From assembly GCF_014489115.1 (NCBI RefSeq), contig NZ_JACTAH010000002.1:248001-312000 (forward strand): a stretch of DNA of 64,000 bases, read 5' to 3'. The position numbers and the translations under genes were made by a program. Below the pieces are notes generated by a model, which was not told the origin of the DNA, searched no databases, and saw only the letters and a program-made list of their open reading frames with translations. The DNA is from Thauera sedimentorum. GTDB taxonomy: Bacteria; Pseudomonadota; Gammaproteobacteria; Burkholderiales; Rhodocyclaceae. The stretch's first letter is position 1. Each line of letters starts with the position of its first letter. This document shows, in pieces, positions 7,485 to 16,803 of this stretch.

Positions 7485-10400
7485 ATGAACATCTCCAAGT
7501 TCTTCATAGACCGGCCGATCTTCGCCGGCGTGCTCTCCGTCCTGATCCTGCTCGGCGGCCTGCTGGCGATGTTCCAGCTGCCGATCTCCGAGTACCCGGA
7601 GGTGGTGCCGCCCTCGGTGGTGGTGCGCGCCCAGTACCCCGGCGCCAACCCCAAGGTGATCGCCGAGACCGTGGCTTCGCCCCTGGAAGAGGCGATCAAC
7701 GGCGTCGAGGACATGCTCTACATGCAGTCGCAGGCGAACAGCGACGGCAACCTCGCGCTGACCGTGCATTTCCGCCTCGGCATGGACCCGGACAAGGCCC
7801 AGCAGCTGGTGCAGAACCGCGTCTCGCAGGCCCTGCCGCGCCTGCCCGAGGACGTGCAGCGCCTCGGCGTGACCACGGTGAAAAGCTCGCCCACGCTGAC
7901 CCTGGTGGTGCACCTGGTCTCCCCGGACGACCGCTACGACGCCACCTACCTGCGCAACTACGCGGTGCTCAACGTCAAGGACCGCCTGTCGCGCATCGCC
8001 GGCGTCGGCGAAGTGGCGATCTGGGGCGCCGGCAACTACGCCATGCGGGTGTGGCTGGACCCGCACAAGGTCGCCCAGCGCGGACTGACCGCGAGCGACG
8101 TGGTGCGTGCGATCCGCGAGCAGAACGTGCAGGTCGCCGCCGGCGTGATCGGCGCCTCGCCCACGCTGCCCGAGGTGCCGCTGCAGTTCTCGGTGAATGC
8201 GCGCGGGCGCCTCTCCACCGAAGCGGAGTTCCGCGACATCGTGCTCAAGACCGCGCCCGACGGCGGCGTCACCCGCCTGGCCGACGTCGCCCGCGTCGAG
8301 CTGGATGCGGCGGAATACGGCCTGCGCTCGCTGCTCGACAACAAGCCGGCGATCGGCATGGGCATCATGCAGTCGCCCGGCGCCAACGCGCTGGCGGTTT
8401 CCTCTGCGGTGCGCGCGGCGATGGCCGAGCTCAAGCAGGACTTCCCGGATTCGGTCGATTACCGCATCGAGTACGACCCCACCCAGTTCGTGCGCGCCAG
8501 CATCAAGGCGGTGGTGTTCACCCTGCTGGAAGCGGTCGCCCTGGTGGTGCTGGTGGTGATCCTCTTCCTGCAGACCTGGCGTGCCTCCATCATCCCGCTG
8601 CTGGCGGTGCCGGTGTCCATCATCGGCACCTTCGCGCTGATGCTGGCCTTCGGCTACTCGGTCAACGCGCTGTCGCTGTTCGGCATGGTGCTGGCGATCG
8701 GCATCGTGGTCGATGACGCGATCGTCGTGGTGGAGAACGTCGAGCGCAACATCGCCGCCGGGCTTAGTCCACGCGACGCCACCTACCGCGCGATGCAGGA
8801 AGTCAGCGGGCCGATCATCGCCATCGCGCTGACCCTGGTCGCGGTGTTCGTGCCGCTCGCCTTCATGACCGGGCTGACCGGGCAGTTCTACAAGCAGTTC
8901 GCGATGACCATCGCCATCTCCACGGTGATCTCGGCGTTCAACTCGCTGACCCTGTCGCCCGCGCTCGCCGCGCTGCTGCTCAAGGGCCACCACGGCAACG
9001 AGCGCCCGGACTGGCTGACCCGCGTGATGAACCGCGCCTTCGGCGGCTTCTTCGCGCGCTTCAACCGCTTCTTCGGGCGCGCCTCGGAAAGCTACGGGCG
9101 CGGCGTGACCGGCGCGATCAACCGCAAGAGCAAGGTCATGGGCGTCTACGCGCTGCTGCTGGCGCTCGCCGCCGGCGTGGCCTGGGTGCTGCCCGGCGGC
9201 TTCGTGCCGGCGCAGGACAAGCAGTACCTGATCAGCTTCGCCCAACTGCCCAACGGCGCCTCGCTCGACCGCACCGAGGACGTGATCCGCCGCATGAGCG
9301 CGATCGCCCTGGAGCAGCCCGGCGTGGAGAGCGCGATCGCCTTCCCCGGCCTGTCGATCAACGGCTTCACCAACAGCTCGTCGGCGGGCATCGTCTTCGT
9401 GACGCTGAAGCCCTTCGCCGAACGCCGTTCGGCCGAACTCTCCGCCGGGGCAATCGCCGGCGCGCTCAACGGCCAGTACGCCGCGATCAAGGATTCCTTC
9501 ATCGCGGTGTTCCCGCCGCCGCCGGTGATGGGCCTGGGCACGCTGGGCGGCTTCAAGCTGCAGATCCAGGACCGCGGCGCGCTCGGCTACGCGGAGCTGG
9601 ACGCCGCCGCCAAGGCTTTCATCGCCGCCGCGCAGCAGGCGCCCGAGCTGGGGCCGAGCTTCACCAGCTACCAGATCAACGTGCCGCAGCTCAACGTCGA
9701 TCTCGACCGCGTGAAGGCCAAGCAGCTCGGCGTGCCGGTCACCGAGGTGTTCGACACCATGCAGATCTACCTCGGTTCGCTGTACGTGAACGACTTCAAC
9801 CGCTTCGGCCGCGTCTACCAGGTGCGCGCCCAGGCCGACGCGCCGTACCGCGCGCGCCCCGAGGACATCGGCCAGCTCAAGACGCGCAACGCCGCCGGCG
9901 ACATGGTGCCGCTGTCCTCGCTGGTGCAGGTGAGGAACAGCTTCGGCCCGGAGATGGTGGTGCGCTACAACGGCTACACCGCCGCCGACATCAACGGCGG
10001 GCCGGCGCCCGGCTACTCGTCCGACCAGGCCGAGGCCGCCGCCGAGCGCATCGCCGCCGAGGTGCTGCCGCCGGGCATCAGGTTCGAATGGACCGACCTG
10101 ACCTACCAGAAGATCCTCGCCGGCAACGCGGGCGTGTGGATCTTCCCGCTCTCGGTGCTGCTGGTCTTCCTGGTGCTCGCCGCGCAGTACGAGAGCCTGA
10201 CCCTGCCGCTGGCGGTGATCATGATCGTGCCGACCAGCATCTTCGCCGCGCTCACCGGGGTATGGCTGACCGGCGGCGACAACAACCTGTTCACCCAGAT
10301 CGGCCTGATGGTGCTGGTCGGGCTGTCGGCCAAGAACGCCATCCTGATCGTCGAGTTCGCCCGCGAGCTGGAGCTGCAGGGCATGCGCGCGCTGGATGCC

Positions 10401-10688
10401 GCAATCGAGGCCAGCCGCCTGCGCCTGCGCCCCATCCTGATGACCTCGATCGCCTTCATCATGGGCGTGGTGCCGCTGGTGCTGTCCACCGGCGCCGGGT
10501 CCGAGATGCGCCAGGCGATGGGCATCGCGGTGTTCTTCGGCATGCTCGGCGTGACCCTGTTCGGCCTTTTCCTGACCCCGGTGTTCTACGTGCTGCTGCG
10601 CACCCTGGGCGGTGCGCGCAAGCTGCACACCGCCAGCCCGCACGCCGCGCCCATCGTGGCGCCGCACGACGCGCCGCACGGAGCCTGA
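7485..10688 (+). CDS. RND efflux inner-membrane transporter (MexF/AcrB type, HAE1)
   Basis: At 1067 aa this is full length for a hydrophobe/amphiphile RND pump. It starts MNISKFFIDRPIFAGVLSVL, the family N-terminus. The proton-relay aspartate pair is present in GIVVDDAIVVVENVERN (transmembrane helix 4), and a partner lysine lies in the LVGLSAKNAILIVEFA helix. Two large periplasmic loops surround the docking domains. The 3' end runs four bases from the outer-membrane gene, so the three genes form a tripartite drug or solvent efflux operon driven by proton entry. Confidence 0.95.
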   Translation: MNISKFFIDRPIFAGVLSVLILLGGLLAMFQLPISEYPEVVPPSVVVRAQYPGANPKVIAETVASPLEEAINGVEDMLYMQSQANSDGNLALTVHFRLGMDPDKAQQLVQNRVSQALPRLPEDVQRLGVTTVKSSPTLTLVVHLVSPDDRYDATYLRNYAVLNVKDRLSRIAGVGEVAIWGAGNYAMRVWLDPHKVAQRGLTASDVVRAIREQNVQVAAGVIGASPTLPEVPLQFSVNARGRLSTEAEFRDIVLKTAPDGGVTRLADVARVELDAAEYGLRSLLDNKPAIGMGIMQSPGANALAVSSAVRAAMAELKQDFPDSVDYRIEYDPTQFVRASIKAVVFTLLEAVALVVLVVILFLQTWRASIIPLLAVPVSIIGTFALMLAFGYSVNALSLFGMVLAIGIVVDDAIVVVENVERNIAAGLSPRDATYRAMQEVSGPIIAIALTLVAVFVPLAFMTGLTGQFYKQFAMTIAISTVISAFNSLTLSPALAALLLKGHHGNERPDWLTRVMNRAFGGFFARFNRFFGRASESYGRGVTGAINRKSKVMGVYALLLALAAGVAWVLPGGFVPAQDKQYLISFAQLPNGASLDRTEDVIRRMSAIALEQPGVESAIAFPGLSINGFTNSSSAGIVFVTLKPFAERRSAELSAGAIAGALNGQYAAIKDSFIAVFPPPPVMGLGTLGGFKLQIQDRGALGYAELDAAAKAFIAAAQQAPELGPSFTSYQINVPQLNVDLDRVKAKQLGVPVTEVFDTMQIYLGSLYVNDFNRFGRVYQVRAQADAPYRARPEDIGQLKTRNAAGDMVPLSSLVQVRNSFGPEMVVRYNGYTAADINGGPAPGYSSDQAEAAAERIAAEVLPPGIRFEWTDLTYQKILAGNAGVWIFPLSVLLVFLVLAAQYESLTLPLAVIMIVPTSIFAALTGVWLTGGDNNLFTQIGLMVLVGLSAKNAILIVEFARELELQGMRALDAAIEASRLRLRPILMTSIAFIMGVVPLVLSTGAGSEMRQAMGIAVFFGMLGVTLFGLFLTPVFYVLLRTLGGARKLHTASPHAAPIVAPHDAPHGA

Positions 10689-10692
10689 TGAC

Positions 10693-12189
10693 ATGACCAA
10701 ACGAACCCTCACCCGCCTCCCGCTGTTGCTCGCATCCCTGCTGGTGCTGGCTGGCTGCTCGCTGGCTCCGGCCTACCAGCGCCCCGCGGTGGCCACCCCG
10801 GCAGCCTTCAAGGAGGCCGACCCCGAAGCCGCGGCGCTCTGGAAGACCGCGGCTCCGGCCGAGGACCAGCATCGCGGCGAATGGTGGACGATCTTCGCCG
10901 ACGACACCCTGAACGCGCTCGAGGTCGAGGCCCTGGCCGCCAACCAGGACCTCGCCGCCGCCGCCGCGCGCCTCGCCCAGGCGCGCGCGCTGGAAGGCAC
11001 GGCACGCGCCGAGCGCCTGCCGCAGATCGACGCCGGATTCGGCCCCAGCCGCCAGCGCCCGTCGCCGGCCTCGCAGGGGCTGGCGGCCGACGCCGACACC
11101 TCGCCGTCCACGCTGTGGCGCGCGCAGGCGACGATCGGCTACGAAGTCGATCTGTTTGGCCGCGTGGCCTCGGCGGTGGATGCCGCCGGCGCCGACCGCG
11201 AACAGCGTGAAGCGCTGCTGCGCTCGGTGCAGCTCGCGCTGCAGGCCGACGTCGCGCAAGCCTACTTCCTGCTGCGCGAGCTCGACGCCGAGCAGGCCCT
11301 GTTCGGCGCCACCGTGCGCCTGCGCGAGGAAGCCCTGCATCTCTTGCAGCGCCGCTTCGAGGCCGGCGACATCGGCGAGCTGGACGTCGCCCGCGCGCGC
11401 ACCGAGCTGGCCGCGGCGCAGGCCGAGGCGCACGGCATCGCACGCCGCCGCGCCGCCGCCGAGCATGCGCTCGCCATCCTGCTCGGCAAGCCGCCGGCGG
11501 CCTTCGACTTCGCTCCGCAGCCGCTCGCCCGCGTGGCGGTGGAAGTGCCGCCCGGCCTGCCCTCGGAACTGCTCGAACGCCGCCCCGACATCGCCGCCGC
11601 CGAACGCGCCATGGCCGCGGCCAACGCGCGCATCGGCATCGCCCGCGCGGCCTTCTTCCCGCGCCTGACCCTGACCGGCGCGCTCGGCTACGAATCGGCC
11701 GAGCTCGGCGACCTGTTCCGCTGGTCCAGCCGCAGCTTCCTGCTCGGTCCGCTCGCCGGCACCGTGCTGTCGCTGCCGATCTTCGACGGTGGCCGGCGCG
11801 ATGCGGAGCTCGCACGCAGCCGCGCGGCGTACGAGGAAGACGTCGCGCGCTATCGCCAGACCGTGCTCGAAGCCTTCCGCGAGGTCGAGGACGGCCTCTC
11901 GGCATTGCGCACCCTGGCCGCCCAGAGCCGCGCGCAGGACGAAGCCCTGTCCGCCGCCGAACGCGCCGCCCGCCTGTCGCAATTTCAGTACCGCGAAGGC
12001 GCCACCAGCTACTTCGAGGTCATCGACGCCGACCGCAGCGTGCTGCAGCAGCGCCGCACCGCAGTGCAGCTCGACGGCGAACGCGCACGCACCGCAGTGG
12101 CGCTGATCCGCGCGCTGGGTGGCGGTTGGGACGAGGCGCTGGCGCCGGGCGAGGCCAGCGGGCCGGCGCAGATCGCGCGGCGCGACTGA
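10693..12189 (+). CDS. Outer-membrane efflux lipoprotein (OprM/OprN/NodT type)
   Basis: This 498-aa TolC-family channel subunit has a type II signal sequence with lipobox LAGC and lipidated Cys22, followed by SLAPAYQRP, a common start of mature OprM-type proteins. Two repeats of long helices with short beta strands follow, including RRPDIAAAERAMAAANARIG. It completes the tripartite pump with the two preceding genes. A longer open frame begins at 10612 inside the pump gene and is not used. Confidence 0.93.
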   Translation: MTKRTLTRLPLLLASLLVLAGCSLAPAYQRPAVATPAAFKEADPEAAALWKTAAPAEDQHRGEWWTIFADDTLNALEVEALAANQDLAAAAARLAQARALEGTARAERLPQIDAGFGPSRQRPSPASQGLAADADTSPSTLWRAQATIGYEVDLFGRVASAVDAAGADREQREALLRSVQLALQADVAQAYFLLRELDAEQALFGATVRLREEALHLLQRRFEAGDIGELDVARARTELAAAQAEAHGIARRRAAAEHALAILLGKPPAAFDFAPQPLARVAVEVPPGLPSELLERRPDIAAAERAMAAANARIGIARAAFFPRLTLTGALGYESAELGDLFRWSSRSFLLGPLAGTVLSLPIFDGGRRDAELARSRAAYEEDVARYRQTVLEAFREVEDGLSALRTLAAQSRAQDEALSAAERAARLSQFQYREGATSYFEVIDADRSVLQQRRTAVQLDGERARTAVALIRALGGGWDEALAPGEASGPAQIARRD

Positions 12190-12200
12190 GCCGCGCAACC

Positions 12201-12272
12201 GTAGGAGCGGCCTTGGCCGCGATGCGGCCTATGGGAAAACAAGCGCTGCATCGCGGGCAAGCCCGCTCCTAC
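12201..12272. repeat. REP/BIME-like palindromic repeat, copy 3
   Basis: Left arm core GCGGCCTTGGCCGC; right arm is the other subtype, core GCGGGCAAGCCCGC. It lies just after the efflux operon and may stabilise or end its mRNA. Confidence 0.9.
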
Positions 12273-12370
12273 CATCCGGCCGGGCGCTTTTTGCGCATCG
12301 CGTTGTCGAAGCCGAAACGCAGGGGGCGGGCACGCCCCCTGCGTCCATCGCATCGACACGGAGGATCGCC

Positions 12371-12757
12371 ATGCACACGATCACCACACCACGGGCCTGG
12401 CTCGCGGCATTCGCGCTGCTCGCCGGCCTGCTGCTGGCGCAGGCCGCACCCGCCCACCACGGCTGGGGCTGGGCCAGCGATCAGGAGTTCGAACTCAGCG
12501 GCACGATCACCGCGGTGCGCCTGGGCAATCCTCACGGCGAACTGACCGTGGATGTCGACGGCCAGAGCTGGGTGGTCGAAGTCGGCCAGCCGTGGCGCAA
12601 CCGCCGCGCCGGGCTCGACGACGAACTGCTGCGGGTGGGCACCCGCGTCACCGTCCACGGCCACCGCGCCACCGATCCGGCGCGCCGGTTGATCAAGGCC
12701 GAGCGCCTCGTCATCGACGGCAAGGACTACGTGCTCTACCCGGACCGGGAATCCTGA
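12371..12757 (+). CDS. Secreted DUF6152-like small protein
   Basis: This 128-aa protein has a signal peptide (residues 1-31, ending AQAAPA) followed by HHGWGWASDQEFELSGTITA, the HHGW start typical of DUF6152 proteins. The mature part is a small beta-barrel-like domain (OB-fold character, GTRVTVHGHRA). An upstream GGAGGATC ribosome site supports the ATG at 12371. A periplasmic ligand- or metal-binding role has been suggested for such proteins, but nothing here proves it. The membrane protein gene follows in the same direction. Confidence 0.75.
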   Translation: MHTITTPRAWLAAFALLAGLLLAQAAPAHHGWGWASDQEFELSGTITAVRLGNPHGELTVDVDGQSWVVEVGQPWRNRRAGLDDELLRVGTRVTVHGHRATDPARRLIKAERLVIDGKDYVLYPDRES

Positions 12758-12794
12758 GCGGACCGCGGCGCCACCGAATCAGGGAGGCGTGTCG

Positions 12795-13277
12795 ATGGAA
12801 GCACTGATGTTCGGCCTCGAAGCCAGCGCGCTCGCCCGCGCGCTGGGCGAGTCGCTGTGGGTCTATCCGCTGGTCAACGCCGGCCACCTGCTCGGCATGG
12901 CCCTGCTGGTCGGCGCCATCGTGCCGGTGGACCTGCGCCTGCTGGGCGCCTGGCGCGCGGTGCCGCTGGCGCCCTTCTGCCAGGTGCTGGCGCGCAGCGC
13001 GGCGGTCGGCCTGGCGCTTGCGGTGGTCTGCGGCGCGCTGCTGTTCATCACCCGCGCCAGCGAATACGCCGCCTCCGGGCTGTTCCTCGCCAAGATGGCG
13101 ATCGTGGCGCTGGCCACCGCCAACGCGCTGGCGCTGCGCTTCACCGGCTTCGACGAGCTGCTGCGTGCCGGCGATGCGGACCGTCCGCTGCCGCGCCGGG
13201 TACGCATCGCCGCCGCGCTCTCGCTGCTCGCCTGGCTGGCGGCGCTGGTCCTCGGACGGCTGATCGGTTACCGCTGA
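12795..13277 (+). CDS. Four-helix membrane protein (DUF6644/DUF2214-like)
   Basis: This 160-aa protein has about four hydrophobic segments: residues 20-45, 57-80, 88-108 and 135-155. AGHLLGMALLVGAIVPVDLR is reminiscent of small cytochrome-b-like membrane proteins. The strong AGGGAGG site at 12781-12787 is seven bases before the ATG at 12795 but only one base before an in-frame GTG at 12789, so the ATG is chosen. It follows the DUF6152-like gene by 37 bases and the two are often neighbours. The function is unknown. Confidence 0.7.
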   Translation: MEALMFGLEASALARALGESLWVYPLVNAGHLLGMALLVGAIVPVDLRLLGAWRAVPLAPFCQVLARSAAVGLALAVVCGALLFITRASEYAASGLFLAKMAIVALATANALALRFTGFDELLRAGDADRPLPRRVRIAAALSLLAWLAALVLGRLIGYR

Positions 13278-13295
13278 GGGCCGCGTCTGTGCGCC

Positions 13296-13853
13296 TCAGG
13301 CCTGAAAGCCCTCTCCGGTGGCAAAGAAATGCCCGCCGGCACGGTAGTGGATGGTGCGCTGCGCCTCGTCGGCAAAGCGCCAGCGGCCGTTGGCGAACAC
13401 CGCCGGATCGGCCCAGGCCGCCACCACTTCGGCGATGAACAGGTCGTACTTGCGCTGATTGTCCGGCTCCGGGATCACCCGGCATTCCAGCCAGGCCAGG
13501 CAGCCGTCCACCAACGGCGCGCCCACCTGGGCCGCCGGTTCGGTGGCCACACCGAGGGCGGCGAGCTTGTCGCCCTCGCGCCCGCTGCTGGAGCCCGCCG
13601 CCAGCACCGTCTGCGCGATGCGCCGCGAGGGGATGTTGAGCACGAACTCGCCGCTCGCCTCGACCAACTCACGGGTCAGCGTGCTGCGGTCGATCACCAC
13701 CGCCACCTTGGGTGGATCGAAGTCCAGCGGCATCGCCCACGAGGCCGCCATGACGTTGCGCCGGCCGTTGGCGGCGCTGCTCACCAGCGTGACCGGGCCG
13801 TGGTTGAGCAGCAGATAGGCCTTGTTGAGTTCGACGGCGGCGCGCGCGATCAT
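13296..13853 (-). CDS. Flavin reductase-like FMN-binding protein
   Basis: This 185-aa protein of the flavin reductase (DIM6/NTAB) fold has the early NHGPVTLVSSAANGRRNVMAA motif that binds the flavin phosphate, and later EFVLNIPS and LDGCLAWLECRVI-like strands. Such proteins reduce free flavin or act as flavin-bound oxidoreductases in the cytoplasm. It is divergent from the cupin gene across a 120-base region. The physiological partner is not visible. Confidence 0.83.
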   Translation of the reverse strand: MIARAAVELNKAYLLLNHGPVTLVSSAANGRRNVMAASWAMPLDFDPPKVAVVIDRSTLTRELVEASGEFVLNIPSRRIAQTVLAAGSSSGREGDKLAALGVATEPAAQVGAPLVDGCLAWLECRVIPEPDNQRKYDLFIAEVVAAWADPAVFANGRWRFADEAQRTIHYRAGGHFFATGEGFQA

Positions 13854-13973
13854 CGGCGGATTCCCTGGTGGTCGTTGATGTCCGGCGCGCAGCATACGAC
13901 AAAGCGCGGCCGGCGACGCGGCACACCACGCAGCTACAATCGGCGCACTTGCAGATCACGCTGCCCGAGCCCC

Positions 13974-14342
13974 ATGCACAAGACCCTGACCGTATTCAGC
14001 GGCGCCACCACCGCGCCCGAGTTCGACCGCCCGCGCCCCGACCGCCTGGTGGCCGGCAACCCGCTGCGCACCACCCGGGAGCATTTCGAGCGCGACGGCA
14101 TGTCCGCCGGCACCTGGTCGTGCGAACCCGGCGCCTGGCGCATCGCCTTCGCCGAGGGCACCGACGAGTTCTTCCATGTGATCAGCGGGCGCATCCGCAT
14201 CACCGACGAGGCCGGCACGGCGCGCGAATTCGGCCCCGGCGAGGCCTGCGTGATTCCGTCCGGCTTCACCGGCCTGTTCGAGGTGCTGGAGCCGGTGACC
14301 AAGCACTACGTGTTCATGCGCCGGCCGACCGATTCGGCGTAG
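13974..14342 (+). CDS. Cupin-domain protein (ethanolamine-utilisation EutQ-like cupin)
   Basis: This 122-aa single cupin has the half motif EGTDEFFHVISGRIRITDE followed by FGPGEACVIPSGFTGLFEV. The metal-binding histidines of canonical cupins are only partly kept. WSCEPGAWRIAFAEGTDEFF matches the cupin_3 family, which includes EutQ-like and glycine-rich sugar-cupin proteins. A TACAAT element at 13935 lies about 35 bases before the ATG and may be its -10. The substrate is unknown. Confidence 0.8.
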   Translation: MHKTLTVFSGATTAPEFDRPRPDRLVAGNPLRTTREHFERDGMSAGTWSCEPGAWRIAFAEGTDEFFHVISGRIRITDEAGTAREFGPGEACVIPSGFTGLFEVLEPVTKHYVFMRRPTDSA

Positions 14343-14448
14343 ATTGGGTGCGGGCGGCCGGGCGTTACCCCGGCTGCTATGTGCGCACCACCGGGTCGGG
14401 CGATCTTCCGACCGTACGCCGGCGGGTGATGCGCACCTTCACACCTGC

Positions 14449-14466
14449 GGCGCACCCGGGTGCGCC
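14449..14466. terminator. GC-rich hairpin between convergent cupin and LysR genes
   Basis: GGCGCACCCGGGTGCGCC is a perfect 18-base palindrome that can form a seven-pair stem with a four-base loop. It lies between two convergent genes where a bidirectional terminator is expected, but no T-run follows, so termination is only a possibility. Confidence 0.35.
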
Positions 14467-14511
14467 AGCCGCACAGGCGCCCGCACCCGGCACATTGTGC
14501 GCCTTTCGCAG

Positions 14512-15438
14512 CTAGCGTTCGTCCGCCGTCGCGCCGGATTCGTGCCCATCCAGCGCCCAGACCTCCTCGATCGCCGCAACCACCGCTCGCACCGGCGCTT
14601 CCTCGCCGCGGCGCGCCAGCCAGGCGAAGCGCAGGCTCACCGTTGGCGCGGGCGCATCGAGCGGCAGGGGGATGGCGAACAGCGGCCGGCGCTGCGCCGC
14701 CTCCTCGATGTCCTTGCGGCGGGTGACGGCCAGACCGGTTTCGGCCGCCACCAAGGCGAGCACGGCGTCCTTCTGGTTGGCCATTGCCGCGCGCCGCGGC
14801 AGCGCCGGCAGCGCCTCGAACAGCTGGGCCATGACCTGGTGCTGGATGCGGTCGGGCGAGTTGTGGATCCACGGGAGCTGCGCCAGCGCGGCCACGCTGG
14901 TGTCGCCAAGCCGCTCGCGCCAGGCCAGCGGCGCGGCGATGGCCATCTCCTCCTCGCATAGCAGGCGACTGTCGAACTCGGCCGCATCCACCGGGCCGCT
15001 CATGAAGCAGGCATCCAGCCGCCCCTGGCGCAGCTTGGGCAGGTTGGCGCCGGTGGTGCCGGAGAGGAACTCCACCTCCAGGCGCGGATGGCGGGCCCGC
15101 AGGCACTGCTGCAGCGCCGCCACGCGCAGGAAGGCCGCGTCGGTGTTGAGCCCGATGCGCACCGCGCCGATGAGTTCGTCGCGCAGCCCGCCGGCCTTGC
15201 GCCTGAAGGCATCGACCGCGCCGAACACCTGCCGTGCCTCATCCAGCAAGGCCGCGCCGGCCGGCGTCAGCGCCATGCCGCGCGGGGTGCGTTCGAACAG
15301 GTCCAGGCCCAGCTCGGCTTCCAGCGCCTTCACATGCGCGCTGACCGCGGGCTGGCTGATGCACAGGGCTTCCGCGGCACGCGTGAGGTGGCCGGCTTCG
15401 GCCACGGCGAGGAAGGTGCGCAGGTGATAGAGCTCCAT
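14512..15438 (-). CDS. LysR-family regulator
   Basis: This 308-aa protein starts MELYHLRTFLAVAEAGHLTR with the standard winged helix-turn-helix (AAEALCISQPAVSAHVKALE, residues 21-40). Its substrate-binding domain resembles the CysB/GltC-like group. The frame extends to 15672 upstream but family alignment and the ATG at 15438 fix the start. No divergent partner gene is present within 340 bases, so its target cannot be read from context. Confidence 0.88.
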   Translation of the reverse strand: MELYHLRTFLAVAEAGHLTRAAEALCISQPAVSAHVKALEAELGLDLFERTPRGMALTPAGAALLDEARQVFGAVDAFRRKAGGLRDELIGAVRIGLNTDAAFLRVAALQQCLRARHPRLEVEFLSGTTGANLPKLRQGRLDACFMSGPVDAAEFDSRLLCEEEMAIAAPLAWRERLGDTSVAALAQLPWIHNSPDRIQHQVMAQLFEALPALPRRAAMANQKDAVLALVAAETGLAVTRRKDIEEAAQRRPLFAIPLPLDAPAPTVSLRFAWLARRGEEAPVRAVVAAIEEVWALDGHESGATADER

Positions 15439-15781
15439 GCGGGATCGGAGGGTCGGATAGTGAGCCGGTAGTAAACACCGGAACCGCCACCTGCGCCAGA
15501 TCGAAGACGCACCCACGCACTGAACCCGCGATTGCCGATTGTGGGATGCGGACTCCTCGACAGCCGAAGCATGCCGGGCACGGCAGCCAGGATCGCCGAG
15601 GTCTGGCGGGTCGCTTCTCGGCTTGAATCGGACGACGGCCCAATGTCTGGATCGAGTCGGAACAGCAAACACCCGTCAGATGTTCAGCAACAATCCGTTG
15701 GCGACACCTCCGCCCTCCAGCTCGACGATCCGGGGTCGATTCGGCGGCGTTCGCGGTCGAGGCTTGTGCCTACTGTCAAAG
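15439..15781. other. Intergenic stretch without a supported gene
   Basis: These 343 bases lie between two LysR genes read in the same direction. Short open frames occur on both strands but none has a ribosome site plus family-like sequence. No repeat copy or clear terminator is visible. Its GC content looks somewhat lower than in the flanking genes. It should hold the promoter of the 14512-15438 regulator. Confidence 0.5.
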
Positions 15782-16678
15782 TCACCGCGGGGGCCTACAG
15801 ACATCCAATATCACCCCGCGAAGCCAGCGATGTACTGCGTCCCCGTGAAGCCTCGGGTGCCAGAACAGTGATACGGTAATTTCGGGAACGGCAAAGGGCA
15901 GGACAAACGAATACATGCCGTCGCGCAGGTTTCCTGTGTGGCGCTCGGGCACGCTCGCGATCAAGTCCGAAGCCCGCGCCAGCGCTACGGCGGTCGAGAA
16001 GCCACCGACGGTGGTGACGACATTGCGCTGCAGCCCCAGGGCAGCCAGTGCATCGTCGACCGGGCCGTGCGGCACGCCGCGCCGCGAGAGGCCGATATGC
16101 CGGCCCCTGGCGAATGAGGAAGGCGTGATCTCCTCGCCGCAAAGCAGGTGTCCGGCGCGTACCACGCCGATGAAACGGTCGCGAAACAGCGCCTGCACAC
16201 GAATTTCGGGGCCCATGCCGCTGCCGAGCACGCCGGTTTCCAGATCCACCGTGCCGTCGCGCAGCGCGCTGCTGTCGCGGTCGAGCTTGGGCACGAAGCC
16301 CAGGCGGATGCCCGGCGCCGCCTGGGCTACGCGGGCCAGCAGCGACGGTCCGAAGTTCTCGACGAAGCCTTCGCCGGTGCGCAGGGTAAAGCTGCGTTCC
16401 AGCGTCGCCAGATCTGGTTCTTCCGCCGGTCGCAACGCGGCTTCCACGTCCTGCACCAACTCGCTCACCTTCTCACGCAGTTCCAGCGCGCGCGGTGTGG
16501 GTACAAGCCCGCGTCCGGCACGGACCAGCAGCGCATCACCCGTCGTCTCGCGCAGGCGGGCCAGCGCGCGGCTCATCGCCGATGGGCTCAGCCGCAGGCG
16601 CTCTGCCGCGCGCGCCACGTTGCCTTCGGCCAGCAGCACGTCCAGCGTGAGGAGCAGGTTGAAATCGGGCCTTGACAT
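15782..16678 (-). CDS. LysR-family regulator, divergent from methyltransferase-MFS operon
   Basis: This 298-aa protein begins MSRPDFNLLLTLDVLLAEGN and has the helix-turn-helix VARAAERLRLSPSAMSRALA. The effector domain contains the GSGMGPEIRVQALF and DRFIGVVRAGHLL segments seen in the NodD/LinR-like branch, whose members respond to aromatic or small-molecule ligands. Possible earlier starts reach 16723, but the 16678 ATG gives the canonical N-terminus. It faces the methyltransferase-MFS-AhpD block across 125 bases and probably controls it. Confidence 0.87.
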   Translation of the reverse strand: MSRPDFNLLLTLDVLLAEGNVARAAERLRLSPSAMSRALARLRETTGDALLVRAGRGLVPTPRALELREKVSELVQDVEAALRPAEEPDLATLERSFTLRTGEGFVENFGPSLLARVAQAAPGIRLGFVPKLDRDSSALRDGTVDLETGVLGSGMGPEIRVQALFRDRFIGVVRAGHLLCGEEITPSSFARGRHIGLSRRGVPHGPVDDALAALGLQRNVVTTVGGFSTAVALARASDLIASVPERHTGNLRDGMYSFVLPFAVPEITVSLFWHPRLHGDAVHRWLRGVILDVCRPPR

Positions 16679-16803
16679 GCGCGCACCATAGCACGGCATT
16701 CGAATACATGGCGCTGCATGCACTAATTAACTGCAAACGGTGCGCCTTCCGCCTTGCCAGCCACCTTTCTACCATCCAGACATCGTGTTCAAGGAGTCAA
16801 GAG
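16679..16803. promoter_or_regulatory. Divergent promoter region of the LysR/methyltransferase pair
   Basis: This AT-richer stretch holds the palindrome TGCATGCA (16715-16722) followed by CTAATTAA, and an AAGGAG-like ribosome site just before the methyltransferase ATG. It is the natural place for a LysR operator. No exact T-N11-A box can be assigned. Confidence 0.35.

Noticed and set aside
7356..10712. Very long open frame on the minus strand opposite the RND pump gene
   Set aside because: It is a GC-driven antisense shadow of the pump gene: composition is Ala/Arg/Gly/His-rich, no family motif, and the plus strand encodes a complete, well-conserved transporter.
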